Shown here one piece after another: positions 47,301 through 60,609 of a stretch of DNA of 64,000 bases. Positions within the stretch are counted from its first letter, which is position 1. The number at the start of each line of letters is the position of its first letter. The position numbers and the translations under genes were made by a program. Origin of the DNA: Sthenelais limicola (Eukaryota; Annelida; Polychaeta; Phyllodocida; Sigalionidae); NCBI GenBank assembly GCA_942159475.1, contig OW804096.1, positions 36,455,744 to 36,519,743 of the forward strand, read 5' to 3'. Under the pieces are notes generated by a model. That model searched no databases. It was not told the DNA's origin and saw only the letters and a list, made by a program, of their open reading frames with translations.

Positions 47301-50300
47301 GTATGAGGAATTCATTTCTGAAGGTGATTTTATCTTCCAAGGTCATTTTCAAGGTCAAAATCCAATATGGCCACCACTGAGTAACAAGAATGTTATCTCA
47401 GCACTGGTATATCCACTGGTATATCAATGGGTGTACATATTGAAGAGTAAGAAAAATTATTTTAGGATCAAGGGTGTGAGGAATCCATTTTTTATGTCAC
47501 TTTTTGTTTTGTAGGTCATTTTGAAGGTCATGATTCAATATGGCTGCTGTCAGAAATCAGAATGTCATATATTTTGGCTGCCGTTATTGCTAGATCCAAG
47601 TAAAATACCATTTTTTCTATGTTTTATGCTGCCAGGGATCTATCTCCAAGTCATTTCTCAACAAAGGCTGAAATTTTACTGAGCAACAACTGATCTAGAA
47701 GCCATATTAAATTTTGACTTTGAAAAGGATCTTTAATGACCTTGAAGCAGAAAATGATTCCAGAAATGGATTCATTACACCTACAAACATAGAATAACTG
47801 CTTTTATACATCGATCTAGAGCTTCATTACACTTCAAAACATAGAAAAAATGGGGTCATTTATTCCGCTTCTACACCGGTCCCAGATAATGAGGAAAGGG
47901 ATATTTTATTTGAAGCTCATCAATCGGCTTGTGCTTTTATTTCTCTTCCAAGCAGTAAAAAAGAGGATATTGCAGTCTCTTCCCAACTGGAAGAGCTACA
48001 ACATGCAGGAGAACGTGATCCGCTTCACCTGGAGAGGCATCCCCCTGCAGAAGCAGTCGGTGCCCTGCCTCCTGCCCGGCCCCATCTCAACCAGCTCAAG
48101 TGAGACTAACGCCTCCTCCCATCCCTCTCAGGGGCGGTGAAAGAATAAGAAAGCAAACAAACTAGTATCAAGCTGTAAATTTCCATTTCATAATTATTAT
48201 TATTTTCATGGTTAGGCTACGTCTTTTATCCAGGGTTAGCTTCATTCTTCTTGAAAAAATCATTATAACAAAGTCAGTGTTTTGTTACATACAAAGGTAT
48301 CACGCATGAACAATCTCCCTTAAATTTGTTTTTTTCTTTATTATAGGGCTTCTCCTAGTTTCATGCTGGAGTAACAAATATCATCCTTTAATGAGCAAGC
48401 ATCAAAACCAAAAAAGACGCATGACATATTAATGCAGAACAATGGTAACATTTATATTTCAGCCTGTTTATATTGATGTACCAAAATGCTAGGATATATT
48501 GCACACAAGCATGCTAAACCCATTATAAAACACTAAGAAGGGGTCAATATTGTTCTTATAGATAATGATTCAACAAGAGCAAGTTCATGAACCAAAAAAT
48601 GTGACATTGTTATGACAGTGCATGACCTCTACTCAAACTGTTTTGTGTTGCCAATTGCAAGCCATAAAAAGATCAGTTATTATCTTGTTTCATTTTCTTG
48701 AGAAGTACAGACAAGAACAGTATGCCGCAAGTTTTGCTCCATTTTATTTTATGATAGATATAAGTCTCATTGAGAAGACTGATTGACAAGACTATTACTA
48801 AGAAATGAAGGTTTTACTCTGCACTCTTGATGATGTAAGCTCTCCAGTGTTATTGGTGTTAAGTTCAAGTTTCACCTGGAATCATGTCATCATTCCCCCA
48901 AGAGTATCTCCACATTTGTAGTGGATCGATTTCTAAATGTCCTTTCATTATTAAAAGTGACTTGTTAAAACTCAGGCCATATTGAACATCAACATCTTTA
49001 GCGCATGTTGCGGCCCCTTGGCATTCCCAAGGGGCGTGTCTGTATTAGGGTTGGATAAACACTCTCCTCCGGTTGGGCTTCCTGGGCACTGTGTAGTTTA
49101 GGACTTTGCCACAATTATATCTCGCATCATGTGGTAATTAGTAATATGCTTGTTGATAGAAGCTCTCCAGTTTTTACTTCTGTTATCTTGTCTTCGGTCA
49201 CTTAGGAGTATCTTCATATTTGTAGTGACTCGATTAAAAATGTCTGTAGTTTAAAACTCTAGCACATTCGCTTAGCATGAGAGTTTACAGAAGGTATTGA
49301 TCTGAAGTTTATGAAAAAGTAGTTTTTATCCTTAGTCATTATTCTTTAGCTATGGTACTTTTAAAATGCAAAGAGATAGATATACTTAAAGCTCTCGCAA
49401 AACAATCTCTTTAATTGAAATCTTAAGATCATAAAAAGAAAGTAAACCTCAACCTTGGACATTATACTAAAAAAGCTCTTTCCTAAATTATGATGTTTTA
49501 CTTTCTCATGCGTCTTAAATTCAGAACGCCTCAGGAAATATCGCTGACTTTTGAGTCAATCAAGAGAGTTCTCAAAGTGATTCAAGAGTGTCTCAATTCC
49601 ATGCAGCAAGATGCTCCCGAAGAGTAAGTCCACTGTCATGTCCACTCTCTCAATCTATAAAATCCCATTCATTATATACAAAATTAAATTAAACTGAATT
49701 TTATAAAGAAACCAAAAAGCATCATATTGTAAAAACGGTTTTTTAAATCATACATTCATATTCTCAGAATCAAGGGTGATATGTTTTAAGAAAATGAGTC
49801 ACAAGTCGCAAAATTGTTGTTTTCAAAGTCGTTTACTGACAAGATCACTTTGTTGGAATATTTTCATTTTTGGGGTGTCTAGTCCTTGTGGTTGTATGAA
49901 TACATGTACCAAATTTCAAGACTGTTTATTAATTATATCAGTGCGTTTCTTAGGTCATCCTATTGGGTTTATTCATCTACTTCACTGGTAATTATCCACC
50001 CAGAAATATTGCAAACGGTTTTTTCAAAAATAAAAATATCTAACTACAAAGATAAAAGTACTTATTAGATGTCCTTAATGTTTACATTCATGGGAATAGG
50101 GTTGGTCTCATCTTTTCAAACATGGTGATATCTCAAATCCATTTTTTGCGACTTATGACTCATTTTCCTAAAACGGATCACAAGGGAGAGTGTTATGCGA
50201 GCTACGTCTTCTTAGACATAACAGAAGAAGACGTTTTATAATTGATTCTAGTAGCGATGATCAACAATGACATTCGTCTCGCTTGACTTTACCAAAGTTA

Positions 50301-50792
50301 TCATCTTCAGTAAGGACGTTTTCAAACTCTATAGTTCAAAATCGACAAGATTGAAACTTACTTGATCATTGGATTGATTCACGAGTAATTGTAGTGAGGT
50401 ATATTGATTTATTTAATCAAGATGGTGTATGGAACCCAAAACAATGAGGACAGAAGGGGGGTATTTGATGTAGGTTTGTTTTATTGGGGGTCCGACGTTT
50501 TGGGCTTCAATGGCCCTTTATATGGCCTGATTCATTTATCTTGGTTAATGAAAAATAAGAACAAAGGAATTCATGTTGTTTTATATCTTTATTTTATCTT
50601 TTGTCCTGAGTTAAATGAATCATATTACTACTTCCATGTGTATGATAAACAGAGTAAATAGAGTAAAGAATTATATTACAACTTCCATGTGTATAATGAA
50701 CAGTAAGAAAGTTATAACATATGCATGAATTTTTAAACTTAAATTTTCATTTCAGTGATGATAATATCGAAGATGATGATTTTGTCAGATGA
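44304..50792 (+). CDS. Predicted single-pass membrane protein, four exons, 149 aa
   Basis: Exons are inferred at 44304-44436, 47956-48136, 49525-49623 and 50756-50792. All have GT/AG boundaries, phases match at each junction, and the total is 450 bases including TGA. Exon 1 encodes a short polar N-terminus (FTFKMKQDNLQVQV) and a transmembrane helix (residues about 26-44, VFLVLLAITIITLGLAYL). Exon 2 begins with basic KKR, favouring a cytosolic C-terminus, and has G/C-rich third positions in NWKSYNMQENVIRFTW. Exon 3 is an amphipathic-looking helix (TFESIKRVLKVIQECL) and exon 4 gives an acidic tail (DDDNIEDDDFVR). The exon 2 donor (GGCG, then GTGAAA) is weaker than the others; without it the frame ends at 48140, giving 105 aa. 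I do not recognise the family. Confidence 0.55.
44641..44662. repeat. C homopolymer of about 22 bp
   Basis: Uninterrupted C run in intron 1 of the membrane-protein gene; length is likely to be unreliable in an assembly. Confidence 0.85.
45095..45365. repeat. Degenerate tandem repeat TTGACTTTTTGA/TTCTGAC
   Basis: About 270 bp of units around 20 bp built from GACTTTTTGATTGACTTTTC and variants. Not coding. Confidence 0.8.
46140..46265 (+). pseudogene. Degenerate duplicate of the membrane-protein first exon
   Basis: Reads MAAFTLKLKQ, then VQV and VFLLLLAI, aligning with exon 1 at 44304. It ends in TAA after 41 codons, where the original has its splice donor. The following sequence (GTGAGTAACAACAGAAACAT) matches the intron start at 44437, so exon and intron were duplicated together. 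Confidence 0.65.
47040..47850. mobile_element. Compact relative of the 31.3-34.9 kb inverted-array element
   Basis: 47100-47640 contains units in the same orientation as the left arm at 31.4 kb (AGACACCCCTGGTGGCCAGT, CAATATGGCCACC, CAATATGGCTGC). 47690-47850 flips to the opposite orientation (GAAGCCATATTAAATTTTGA, then ATGATTCCAGAAATGGATTC). The arms therefore face each other with no gene between, as in a MITE-like deletion derivative. It sits in intron 1 of the membrane-protein gene. Confidence 0.55.
49784..50176. mobile_element. MITE-like element with AAAATGAGTCACAAGTCGC ends
   Basis: TTTTAAGAAAATGAGTCACA at 49784 and its complement (TGACTCATTTTCCTAAAA) at about 50157-50176 form terminal inverted repeats around 390 bp. 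Single ends recur at 19085-19112 and 40750-40785, and interior similarity (AGATATAAAAGTACTT type) recurs near 22755. It lies in the last intron of the membrane-protein gene. Confidence 0.6.
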
Positions 50793-52980
50793 ACATGCCT
50801 GCTTGGCATAGTAATCACCGCGTCTTATGTAAAATCAACCCATTTATAAAATGTGTTTACCTGTAGAACTGCTTGTAGAACTGTTTTAATAGAATTAGCT
50901 GGATAAATATCTTATCAAACCGTAAAAACCCAATTTGCTAATAATGGTAGCAAGCGTTGAGTACATCCAGCCTAAGCGCTGGGAGAATAAGGCGCATGCC
51001 AGGTTTTGACTCATGCCACATGTATTACTGTAATGGTAATCTTTTAAAGGGGGCAAAACAACTTCCTTACATGAAAGTTGGGAGGAAGAAGTCCCTTCTC
51101 TCTTTCTACCTCAAAAATATTTACAGAGGAGGAAATGAAATTATTTGGAAAACTTAACCCAGCAGTTCAATTAACACCAAAAGAAAATATTGTATACTTT
51201 ACAGCAAAAAGTTGAGTTGAAATATTAAGTTTGTATCATTAAAGCATTAAATAAAACAGGGTAAAAAAAGTAATGTGTTTTGTTTTTATAGAGTTTATTT
51301 TACTGCATGTTGATTAATACGAATGAAAATATATCATACACATGCACACCAGTGGTTAGTTTAACTACATTCCATGCAAGGCATCAAACCCTTTTTCAAA
51401 CTTCAAATTTCTTTTGAATCTATAAGATCTGAGAGAACTTTTCATATGCATCTTAACCATGAGGTTGGGCACCATCCGAGTTAGGATACCTCAAGTTCAC
51501 TATAATTCCCAACCTGAAGAGACATTGGGCTATACCTAATCAGTACAGATAATGTTACCTGTACTGGCAGGTATTATAGCCCGGGTAAGTTTTACATGTT
51601 GGTTTCACTTGTCAATGTTTAATTAAACCAAGTCTTCCACACATCTTGTGAGAGAAAACAACAGACAGGAATGAAGCTATTACAAAATATAAAAAAAATC
51701 AGGATGACTGTGACTCTTTCTTCTATGAGCACAATTACAACATTAATGACATGCCCACATTTATTCATTGGTAAGTTGATGTTAATGTTGTCTCTTAATT
51801 TGCAAAACAATTGAAAAATTAACTGCCAAGAATTTATAGCAAGATGTCTCAAAATAAGGAAGGGAACTGCAGAGTAGAAGAGAATGTAGTCAACAATAGG
51901 AATCGCTAATACAAGATCATTAATTATTTTTCTCAACATATTGAACATCTTTCATCAGTTTGTTTTTCCAGATTTACTTCTTCACTGGCCCCAATAATAT
52001 AGATTGATTTGTACATAATCTATTTAATGTCTGTATTAAAGTCATTGATTCTAAATATTGATTGACAAAATAGTGTTGTTAGAATAAATGAAAGGGATAG
52101 AGACATGGACCTGGGTAAATTTCAACAAGAAGTGAAACTTTTTAAGTTTTAAAAGAGGTTGTTATAGGCAACTTTGGCGTTGCAAAAATATAAGATGTGC
52201 ATCAGCACTGGGCACCAGACACACACATTTCTGTGTAAGTTAATGACTATTTTTTACAATTGTGTATCCTCTTCAAGAATTCAGGAATAATAATGGACAT
52301 ACACAGGAAAGTAATCTAGACGGAGTATGCAAAAATCATATCTATGAAAGTGAAGAGAAGAATAAAAGGCAATTAAAGTATTTCCACCCAGGTCACTATC
52401 TGTGAGAGTAGTATATGATACACATCTATAAGCCACAGTTTGTAATATCAGTTTCCTTTTCCTTTTATGAAACAAATTACCTTGCTAAGGACGGTAACAC
52501 ATCCACATAACTATAACACATCAACTGTACAACTCTGTCAACTGTACACATATTTTTTTCCATGATTAACCATGTTCATGAGGGTAGCACACACACGCAA
52601 CTCAAACACACACAAATTCTAAGGTAAGTATATTCCTTTTCATAGAATTAACCATGTGTTAGATGGAAGCACAATACCTCAAAGACACAGAAATGACATT
52701 TATAGTTGAGTTATTTCTCATTATGGTAGTCTAAAATAATATGTAAATAAATATCTATGATAATGCCTAAATAATCACTGCATAAAATATCATTTAATAA
52801 TTGAATTTTTAATATTATAGAAGGTGAAGGGAAAATCAGTTGCTTTGATATCTAGAAGCGATGATAGCAAATAAAAACAAATTACATTCCATGGGGTCAC
52901 ATTTGTTAACTTATTGATTTTATTGTTTGGAAAAACTGTGTGGGGAACCTTGGCTTACACTTGTGAGGTTCATCAGGCTG
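50793..52980. other. Non-coding region
   Basis: Includes the presumed 3' untranslated region of the membrane-protein gene. No other coding exon or named element seen. Confidence 0.35.
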
Positions 52981-53139
52981 GACACTTTTCTTGACATTTA
53001 ATGACAATCCTCACTTAGCCTTTACTGTGTAGGGGGACACCCTCATTAGTAACTGTATCAGTTGTGTAAGATATGTATGTTTTTATTTGGCACCGGAGGA
53101 GTGCTTTAAATATGCCAGTCAATCACTTGTTTCCAATCT

Positions 53140-53745
53140 TTTAAAATAAGAAATGGTTCATTACAATTTAAGCCAGTATAATTTAATTTTCCTTTGGATA
53201 GTGTCTCAAAGCCTTCACAGTGCGGGGGGACACAATTGCCATAACATGGCATGTAAGACATCAAATACCAGACAAAGAAACTTCTTTAAAATAAGCAACT
53301 TAACAACTTAAGCAGGTACAAATTTATTTTCCTTCACCAATGAGGAAGAATGTTGTCTCAAAGCCTTCACAGTGCAGGGGGACACAATTGCCATAACATG
53401 GCATGTAAGACATCAAATAACAGACAATGAAACTTCTTTAAAGTAAGAAGTGGCTCATTACAACTTAACCAGATACAAATTTATTTTCCTTCACCAATGA
53501 GGAAGGGGGCCATATTGTCTCAAAGCCTTCACAGTGCGGGGGGACACAATTGCCATAACATGGCATGTAAGACATCAAATACCAGACAAAGAAACTTCTT
53601 TAAAATAATCAACTTAACAACTTAAGCAGGTACAAATTTATTTTCCTTCACCAATGAGGAAGGATGTTGTCTCAAAGCCTTCACTGTGCGGGGTGCCACA
53701 ATTGCCATAACATGGCATGTAAGACATCAACATCAAACTTGTTGC
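53140..53745. repeat. Satellite-like tandem array, 150-160-bp unit
   Basis: TCTCAAAGCCTTCACAGTGC starts at 53204, 53356, 53518 and 53670, so periods are 152, 162 and 152. Each unit continues with GGGGGACACAATTGCCATAA, CATGGCATGTAAGACATCAA and CAGGTACAAATTTATTTTCC. More decayed units are suggested near 53015 and 53960. Confidence 0.85.
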
Positions 53746-55540
53746 AAATAGTTAGCCTTAAATAGGGTGTCATTTCTATATTTGTAATAGATTGCCTTAA
53801 CAGTTTCAGTTTTATTCAATGTAGGCCAATACAAATGAAACAAACATAGTGTTGAGTAAAAGTATTAACGATATCCACATGTCTTGTGAATCAGTTGGTA
53901 AATTGTTCTAATAGAGGGGAACTAACCACACTACTAGGATATGGACAGTATAAGCATCTAAAGCCTTCACCCTGTGTGGAGATTACATGGCTGCTTGAGT
54001 GTTATGTAAGACATTAAACATCAGTGCTGAGCAAGATGATGACACTCCCTCATATTGACATGAAGGGGTATCGTTGAGATGTGTACGAATTATCTTTTTT
54101 ACAAATATTTGTATTCCTACACAAAACAATTAGACGAATTGGTAATTTTATCGCAGATAAACTGTGATCAACTGTACTGATCCCAAGTGCAATGTTCACT
54201 ACCATATCTAATGTTCAAAACCTGTGAGGGGGCACCAGGTCAATGTTAGGTAGATCCTGCAATAAGCAGTTAAAAGGGGTAAAGGGTATTTATTTCACCC
54301 TTGATATGCTCAGTCCATAGAAATAACAAAGGCTCCGTATATTGTTTAGCTGGTCAGTAACTGAAGCGACATTGCACGCGGGCAATACACGGCGGACCTA
54401 GTTTTTTGTACAATGTGCGCATGCATGCTTTCTGATCTTCACCAGTTCCAGTCCTTCTTCCGAGCCATGCTTTCGAAGCGAATCAAGCTCAAGAACTAAT
54501 TATTTAACAATTTATTTCTCAAAATCGCTGTAGATCATGTTGATTTAACATTAGTTCAGTGTGCGGGGTGAAATAAACACAGAACAACCCTTGGATTCTT
54601 GGCGTCATGAATATTCATGAATATTCACTCCCGCCTCAAATCCCGGGTAGTTCTGTATATGTCTAGTACTACTGCTCAAGTTTCTCAAGGGAGAACCTAC
54701 TTGATGAGATGAGAACCAGCGTAGTAGAGCCTAGTAGCCAAGGTGGAGTTTGTAATAGATCCTAGCCTAGTGATTAGAGTAGAGTGTAAAGCCCCTGAAA
54801 GGGTAAAGCCCCTGAAGGGGTAAAGAGATGGGGAAGGTTAAATACCCTTGGAGAGCTACTACCCTACACTAATCTAAGAACTGGCCACACTTCCATCCAT
54901 TTTTTAGCAGGAGCAATCTTAATATGGTGTTTTATCACCGGTACTTTTTTTTTAAATACTTAGTAACTGATATACTCCAGTCAGATTTTGCTTAATCTGG
55001 ATTAGTAAATTTGTTACTGATCATCAATCTCAGGATATGGTATGAACACATTTTTGCGCGAAGATTAAACGCGATGTGCAAAATGTTAAAATGGAACGCA
55101 TCTAGAGAGCGCTGGATGAACCATTTACTCTAAATTTCATATCAGAGCTAAAAGGGCAATTGCTATATCCATTGTTTCTCACAAACGTGAATTGATTTAT
55201 CAATGTACGTTTGAATAACTATCATGAAAATATTTGTACACACCAGTGTGAAATTTCCAAAATCTGTCCAAAATCTCTTTTTTTTCTCTTCAAAACGTGC
55301 ACCACTATCCACTAGCGACCAAATGATAGCACAGAATAACATGAATGATTGCTGTAACAATACTAGATTTACATGTACTTTTCATTTAATTAGTAAATAA
55401 TGTAGATGCAAATCATCTTACAATAGTGGAAAAGTACTAGATGGTGTCACCCCGCTTGTGTCGCCTCTATAGTGACAGACAGTGACAGTGACAGTTTGTC
55501 AGTTGGAAAGTTACTTTTGTTTATTCAGCAGGTACAAATT
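53746..55540. other. Non-coding region
   Basis: No gene recognised. 54600-54640 holds a direct repeat ATGAATATTCATGAATATTC next to a GC-richer stretch (CCCGCCTCAAATCCCGGGTA) that could be promoter-like, but no adjoining gene is visible. Confidence 0.35.
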
Positions 55541-55680
55541 TATTTTCCTTCGCGGAAGGATGTTGTCTCAAAGCCTTCACTGTGCGGGGGGACACAATTG
55601 CCATAACATGGCATGTAAGACATCAAATACTAGACAATGAAACTTCTTTGAAATAAGAAACTTAACGACTTCAGGTACAA
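55525..55680. repeat. Isolated copy of the 150-160-bp satellite unit
   Basis: CAGGTACAAATTTATTTTCC then TCTCAAAGCCTTCACTGTGC at 55566, matching the array 2 kb away through GACATCAAATAC and AACTTCTTTGAAATAAGAA. A single unit away from the array suggests dispersal or a remnant of a longer array. Confidence 0.8.
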
Positions 55681-58399
55681 AAACTGTCCAAGTTATGTTG
55701 ACTTGTATATTCTTCTGTGTATAGTACACATAATCTGAGAAAAATGTGAATGATTTGTGTTTAGATAGGCCAACTTTGAATTAGTGAGTACACCACAGTT
55801 ACTTACTAACAGTTATTCATGAGATTTTTCCCGCCTAAACCACCTCTGTTCTCATATATAATTTATATACAGATAATGATAATAAGAGCTTGAAGTAGAT
55901 AAGCTTGATATATATTTCCTGCTTATCTGTTTGTCCTGCATCACCCTTAATATCTAGTATCTCTCTTGGAGATATCCGCTAGACTATGTAGAGAAGATGT
56001 TTTAAATTTAACTGTCTATGAAATGACATTATATCTACGATGTTTATATTTCATATTTGTATAATGTGATGTTATTTGGTCTAAACCAATGTTAAGGGAG
56101 CTATAGGGGTATATACCCCGAGTTATAAAATGGCCCCAACTGTTCATAAAGCCACCAGTTTAGATCTGTTTCAAGTATGTCCTCTGAATTATATCAAAGC
56201 ACTTCATTATGAAGAACATTATTAAGATAAATGTAGCCTCCATTGTGATTGCAATTTTATACATCTATAGAAATATGTCAAACATCCACCACTTCTGTGC
56301 ACACACCATGACCAATAATAATGAATGGGTACTATATCAAATGTATTCATCTGAAGTATTAAAACACTATTCACATGCCTACTCATTTCGGAGCATGTCG
56401 GAGCACAGTGCCTTTACTGTGTTTACTAGCCTCCCACGTCGATGAGTCCTTGCACGGAACCAATGTATATCAATCATCTCTGCTGTGTGTCTCAATATGC
56501 ACAACAATAACCATGATATATTTATCATGCTCTCTTAGTAAATATCAATAAAGGAACATTTGAATGTTGATTAAAAGATTGTTGATTTTACAAACAGGCA
56601 TAGAACTTTTCCAAAGATGGCTGGACCTCTTTTATATCTAGCCATATTTTATGCCATTGTGTATGTATGTATGTAATTCATGTATGTAATAGTTTTTTTT
56701 CCACATGCATATTATACAGTTAGAATATTTGTAAATGTTTCAGGAAAAAGGACAATGATCCCTCTTTGAATTAACATAGGTCTTCCTGGATTTCCTTTTC
56801 TCTCATAATCTGTTTTTGGTTTCTTTTCTGAAAAGCTCATTGTCTGTTTTTGGTGTTCATCGTATGTTCTCATGTAAATTAACATCCATACTATTACGAT
56901 ATTAGCTATGATAATAATACTGTCAACAGTACAACTCTTATTTCTACCATTTTGTCTCATTTAGTTCCTTTTAAACTAGCATACCTCATACATTGTGTTA
57001 TTTTATACCAATGTATTTAAATAAAAACTTCTAAAAAGATACAGTTTAATTATATATGTTGAGGCCATTCCTGGAAATATTGCACAGTAATCATTGAACT
57101 AGATTTATGAAGAAAAAAAAGAAATGCGAAACTGGACAAAGGACATGGATCCAGCCATTATCTGTGTATAGCCACACTTGTATATAATGACTTGTTAGAT
57201 TGCATGTCCAGGTCCACGGCAGACTGTGATTGAGATTAATAGCGGAACAACAATCCCCCCACCGCTGAGGGTGGCACAGCCGCTTTGGACATGTAAGAAA
57301 AGCATCAAAACGGTATGCATGTTTATATAAACAGCATTCATAATTATTCTCTTGATATAAATCAAGAATTCTTATAAGGACTTCCAAGGTCAAGGATGCA
57401 TCTTTTCAGAGAAAAATACACAATCGCTATGGTAATGGTTTTGATATCTGTGTATTTGTCTGTAATTTTCCCCAATGGAAAGGCTTCTGTGACCTGCTGG
57501 TTTTGAAATAAATGCCTCGGTTGCAACTTTAATTCTTTCAAGGTCATTTCATGGTCATTTCAAGGCAAAATTATGCCTTGACAAGTTCAAACAAAAATTA
57601 AAGGACTTTCCAGGCCCTGTATAATAGCTGTATAACCTGTAGATCTCAGAAAAAGCAATAATGTAATTCAGCCTTGCCATTGTCCCAGATGCGTTTTTCA
57701 ACCTATTCACACACAAATTTATCTTTCTCACATATACATGGGTTGTTTGATTGTGAAGCTAGATGTTGAGGAACTGGCGCCATGACACCTGGTACCGGCC
57801 CGTGTCTAACCGTTGATACTCCCTGTTAAAGTGGAGAATGCATTGGACTCCTAGGACCAGACTATTTGTGAAAACTAGGTCTATATAGGCACACAAGTGT
57901 GCAAGGGGAAGGAGAAACAACCAAAGGGAGGGAGAAATGGAACGAGACGAGCTAAACCGGGAGAGAAAGGAACATAGAACAGAGAAAGGGAAGGGCAGAG
58001 AAAAGGACAGAAATCAGCCAGTAAAAGCCATCAACAAATATATATTTTAAAACTAAGTAAGTAAGCCCTCCATATGCCATTTTACAGCCCTACAGTCCTA
58101 GATCAATAAGATAACTATTTCATCGATACAAGGACCTCTAACAGTTGAGGTAATACAACAATAGAACTGATAATGTATTCAATCTATGTAGAACATTCTT
58201 TCCGTTCAGTATGTTAACCGGAACAAACCGGAATATTGCCTGTATCCACAGGGTGTACAACAATGCAAGAACCATGTAGCCATAGAAGCAACGTCTGCAG
58301 ACAGACAAAACACAACAGGAGAGATTCCACATTCTAAAGATGCCGACACTGTTGATGGGTAAACTTGCCCTTGTAGAGATGAAGAGCATCCAAATAGAA

Positions 58400-58400
<1 letters not shown>
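55681..58400. other. Non-coding region
   Basis: No supported exon. A minus-strand frame at 57091-57393 is Cys/Trp-rich but has no recognisable domain or splice context. Confidence 0.35.

Positions 58401-58401
<1 letters not shown>

Positions 58402-58448
<47 letters not shown>
58402..58448. repeat. GA dinucleotide microsatellite
   Basis: About 47 bp of uninterrupted GA repeat. Reading frames across it are artefacts. Confidence 0.9.
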
Positions 58449-58451
<3 letters not shown>

Positions 58452-60609
58452 ACAGAGTATGTAGACATACTTACATGTCGGAGCGCACTAAAGGAGTGGA
58501 GGAGCAGTGGTGTGATCACCTGACCCATATCTGTTGCCCTGCATAAACATGACATGGTTTAGATTTCTGTAGTTGTTATGGAAAGCGGTATATATACATT
58601 AGGCCAAGTCGGCAAAATTTGGAAAATTTCAATAATTTGCTGTGCAAAAGATTAGATTATGTTAGATGGGTAAAGAATAATCGTTCAGAAAAAGTTCCTT
58701 GTGCAGGTCGATTTCAGAGAAATGCTCATATTTTTAGATTTTGACGGATTAATTCTTCTAATGATCTTCTTCCTGATTTTCCGTGATTGCTTTGTATAGC
58801 ATCGTGTGACACTCTTATTTTGTACTGTTTACCCTCTTATTCACTGTCATTTATCTCAATTTACCTTCGTTTTTTGTGAGTCCTTGTTCTGGTTACGTTT
58901 CTGTCTCTGTTTCTGTACTATTCTACCATGTTTTTTTTCATGTGGACCAACCAATGACTTATGAAAATTGAAATGTATTTAAATATGCTAGTTTGATATA
59001 TTATATATTAGCTAGTTATAGGAAAGTGAAATCATGTTATCTTATCATACTCCTTCATTTTACAACCAATACCCACTCGGAACCAACCCTTAGGCGGTTA
59101 GATCCTGAGTTTATGGTTGTGAGTTTTCTCTAAGCTTCCCGGGAAACCAAGCTGAGGCATATTCACCAAGGCTTGTTTCCGGCAGGCTTAGGCAAGAGTG
59201 AGGACCATAAACGAAGGATCTAATGGCTTTAGTCCCTGTTGGTTGGGCTGTTACTATCACTTTAGTCCATTACTATCAATTTGACCCAAAAACAAAATTC
59301 TGTTTGCTTCAGTTTTATTTCCCCATTTAAATGTTCCTGGTGTCTTTATAGGCCTACAGGTTTCACCAGAACCAAAACAGATGACTGGGCTCAGTTTGTT
59401 GACATTTGACAGTTTAACATATTTAACAGTATAGGCAGCGCTTTAACCAGCCTTTATTTAACCTCTGCAATTTTCACATCACTTTAATCAACATACTTGA
59501 CCACCATGATCTGATAGGTACAATTAATCGCACTGCTTGGTCAAGGGTTATGCGTTTGTGCTCTCCAGGTTTTGATCTTCAACTGGTTCCTCCATTTGGC
59601 ATTGGATCGTTATTACCTTACTCTTTAAAGGAGGCTATGCTTTCTCCACTCTACTTCCGATTGAAGCCGTTTTTATGCGCACGCCGTTCGAGAGATGTAT
59701 GCTGGGAGACAGTGGTGTTTGTTTGGTTTAGTAGCAAACACAATATAATGGTAAGTCGGACACAAGCAAACAACTATAATTGTGGGAAAGTCATAGAGAG
59801 CATTTAACAGATGTTTGTTATTCGCAATCTGCTCTTTCCAATTTCCTACGAACTTAACTTCACAGCGATCCTCATCGTCCCGATGACGTCGTCTAAAATG
59901 ACGTTAGTAACAGCGCAACTCTCCTGAGTCCTTCACAACGCTTTTTCCCGCGCCTTCTTGGTCCTACTGACAATAGGTTTCAAAGGTCTCTGGCTTATAC
60001 CTTATCCAAGATAAATTCAAATTCAAAACTACCTTAAATAAAATCTGCTATCCTCAGTGGTCAAATCCCACTGCAACACTATAGGCCTACTTCTAATCAA
60101 TTACTATTATTCAATACTTGATACTTGGTTATTGAATTAGTACCTAACCCCTTCAGTTCCCCTCTCTACTGCTAAATATTTAAAACTTTCCATAGGTGAT
60201 CCCCTCCCCTTTCCTATTCCCTTCTTCCAACGATTCCTAGTTAAGCTATAGAATCATTTTTTGGCTCCATCAAAAAAAACGATAACCAGTGTGCTCGGTT
60301 TCTTATTAACCAATTACAGCTGCAAGGCTTATTCCGACCAGTGGAAGGGGCCCATAACTCCTCTGTATTTTGATTCATGATTTGACGGATTTGGCCATTG
60401 TTGAATAATAAAAAAATCCAGGCCTAATCTCTTTTTCTGATCCCTTTTCTTAGCTGTGATCTGTTTTTCTGATGGAGGGGCCTCAGCCGAAGGCTCTTGT
60501 AGTTAACATAAAGACATTACACCAACTACTGAGTATCTTGCCCGGGCACCTTGATGATTATGAAACACATGGACAGTAAATGCAAGGCTTAAGTGAGGAA
60601 GGCCGATAA
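58449..60609. other. Non-coding region
   Basis: No gene recognised. 59925-59965 (CTGAGTCCTTCACAACGCTT) matches 15858-15900 and marks an interspersed repeat. Confidence 0.35.

Noticed and set aside
57091..57393. Minus-strand Cys/Trp-rich frame
   Set aside because: No family motif, and no supporting neighbours or repeat copy.
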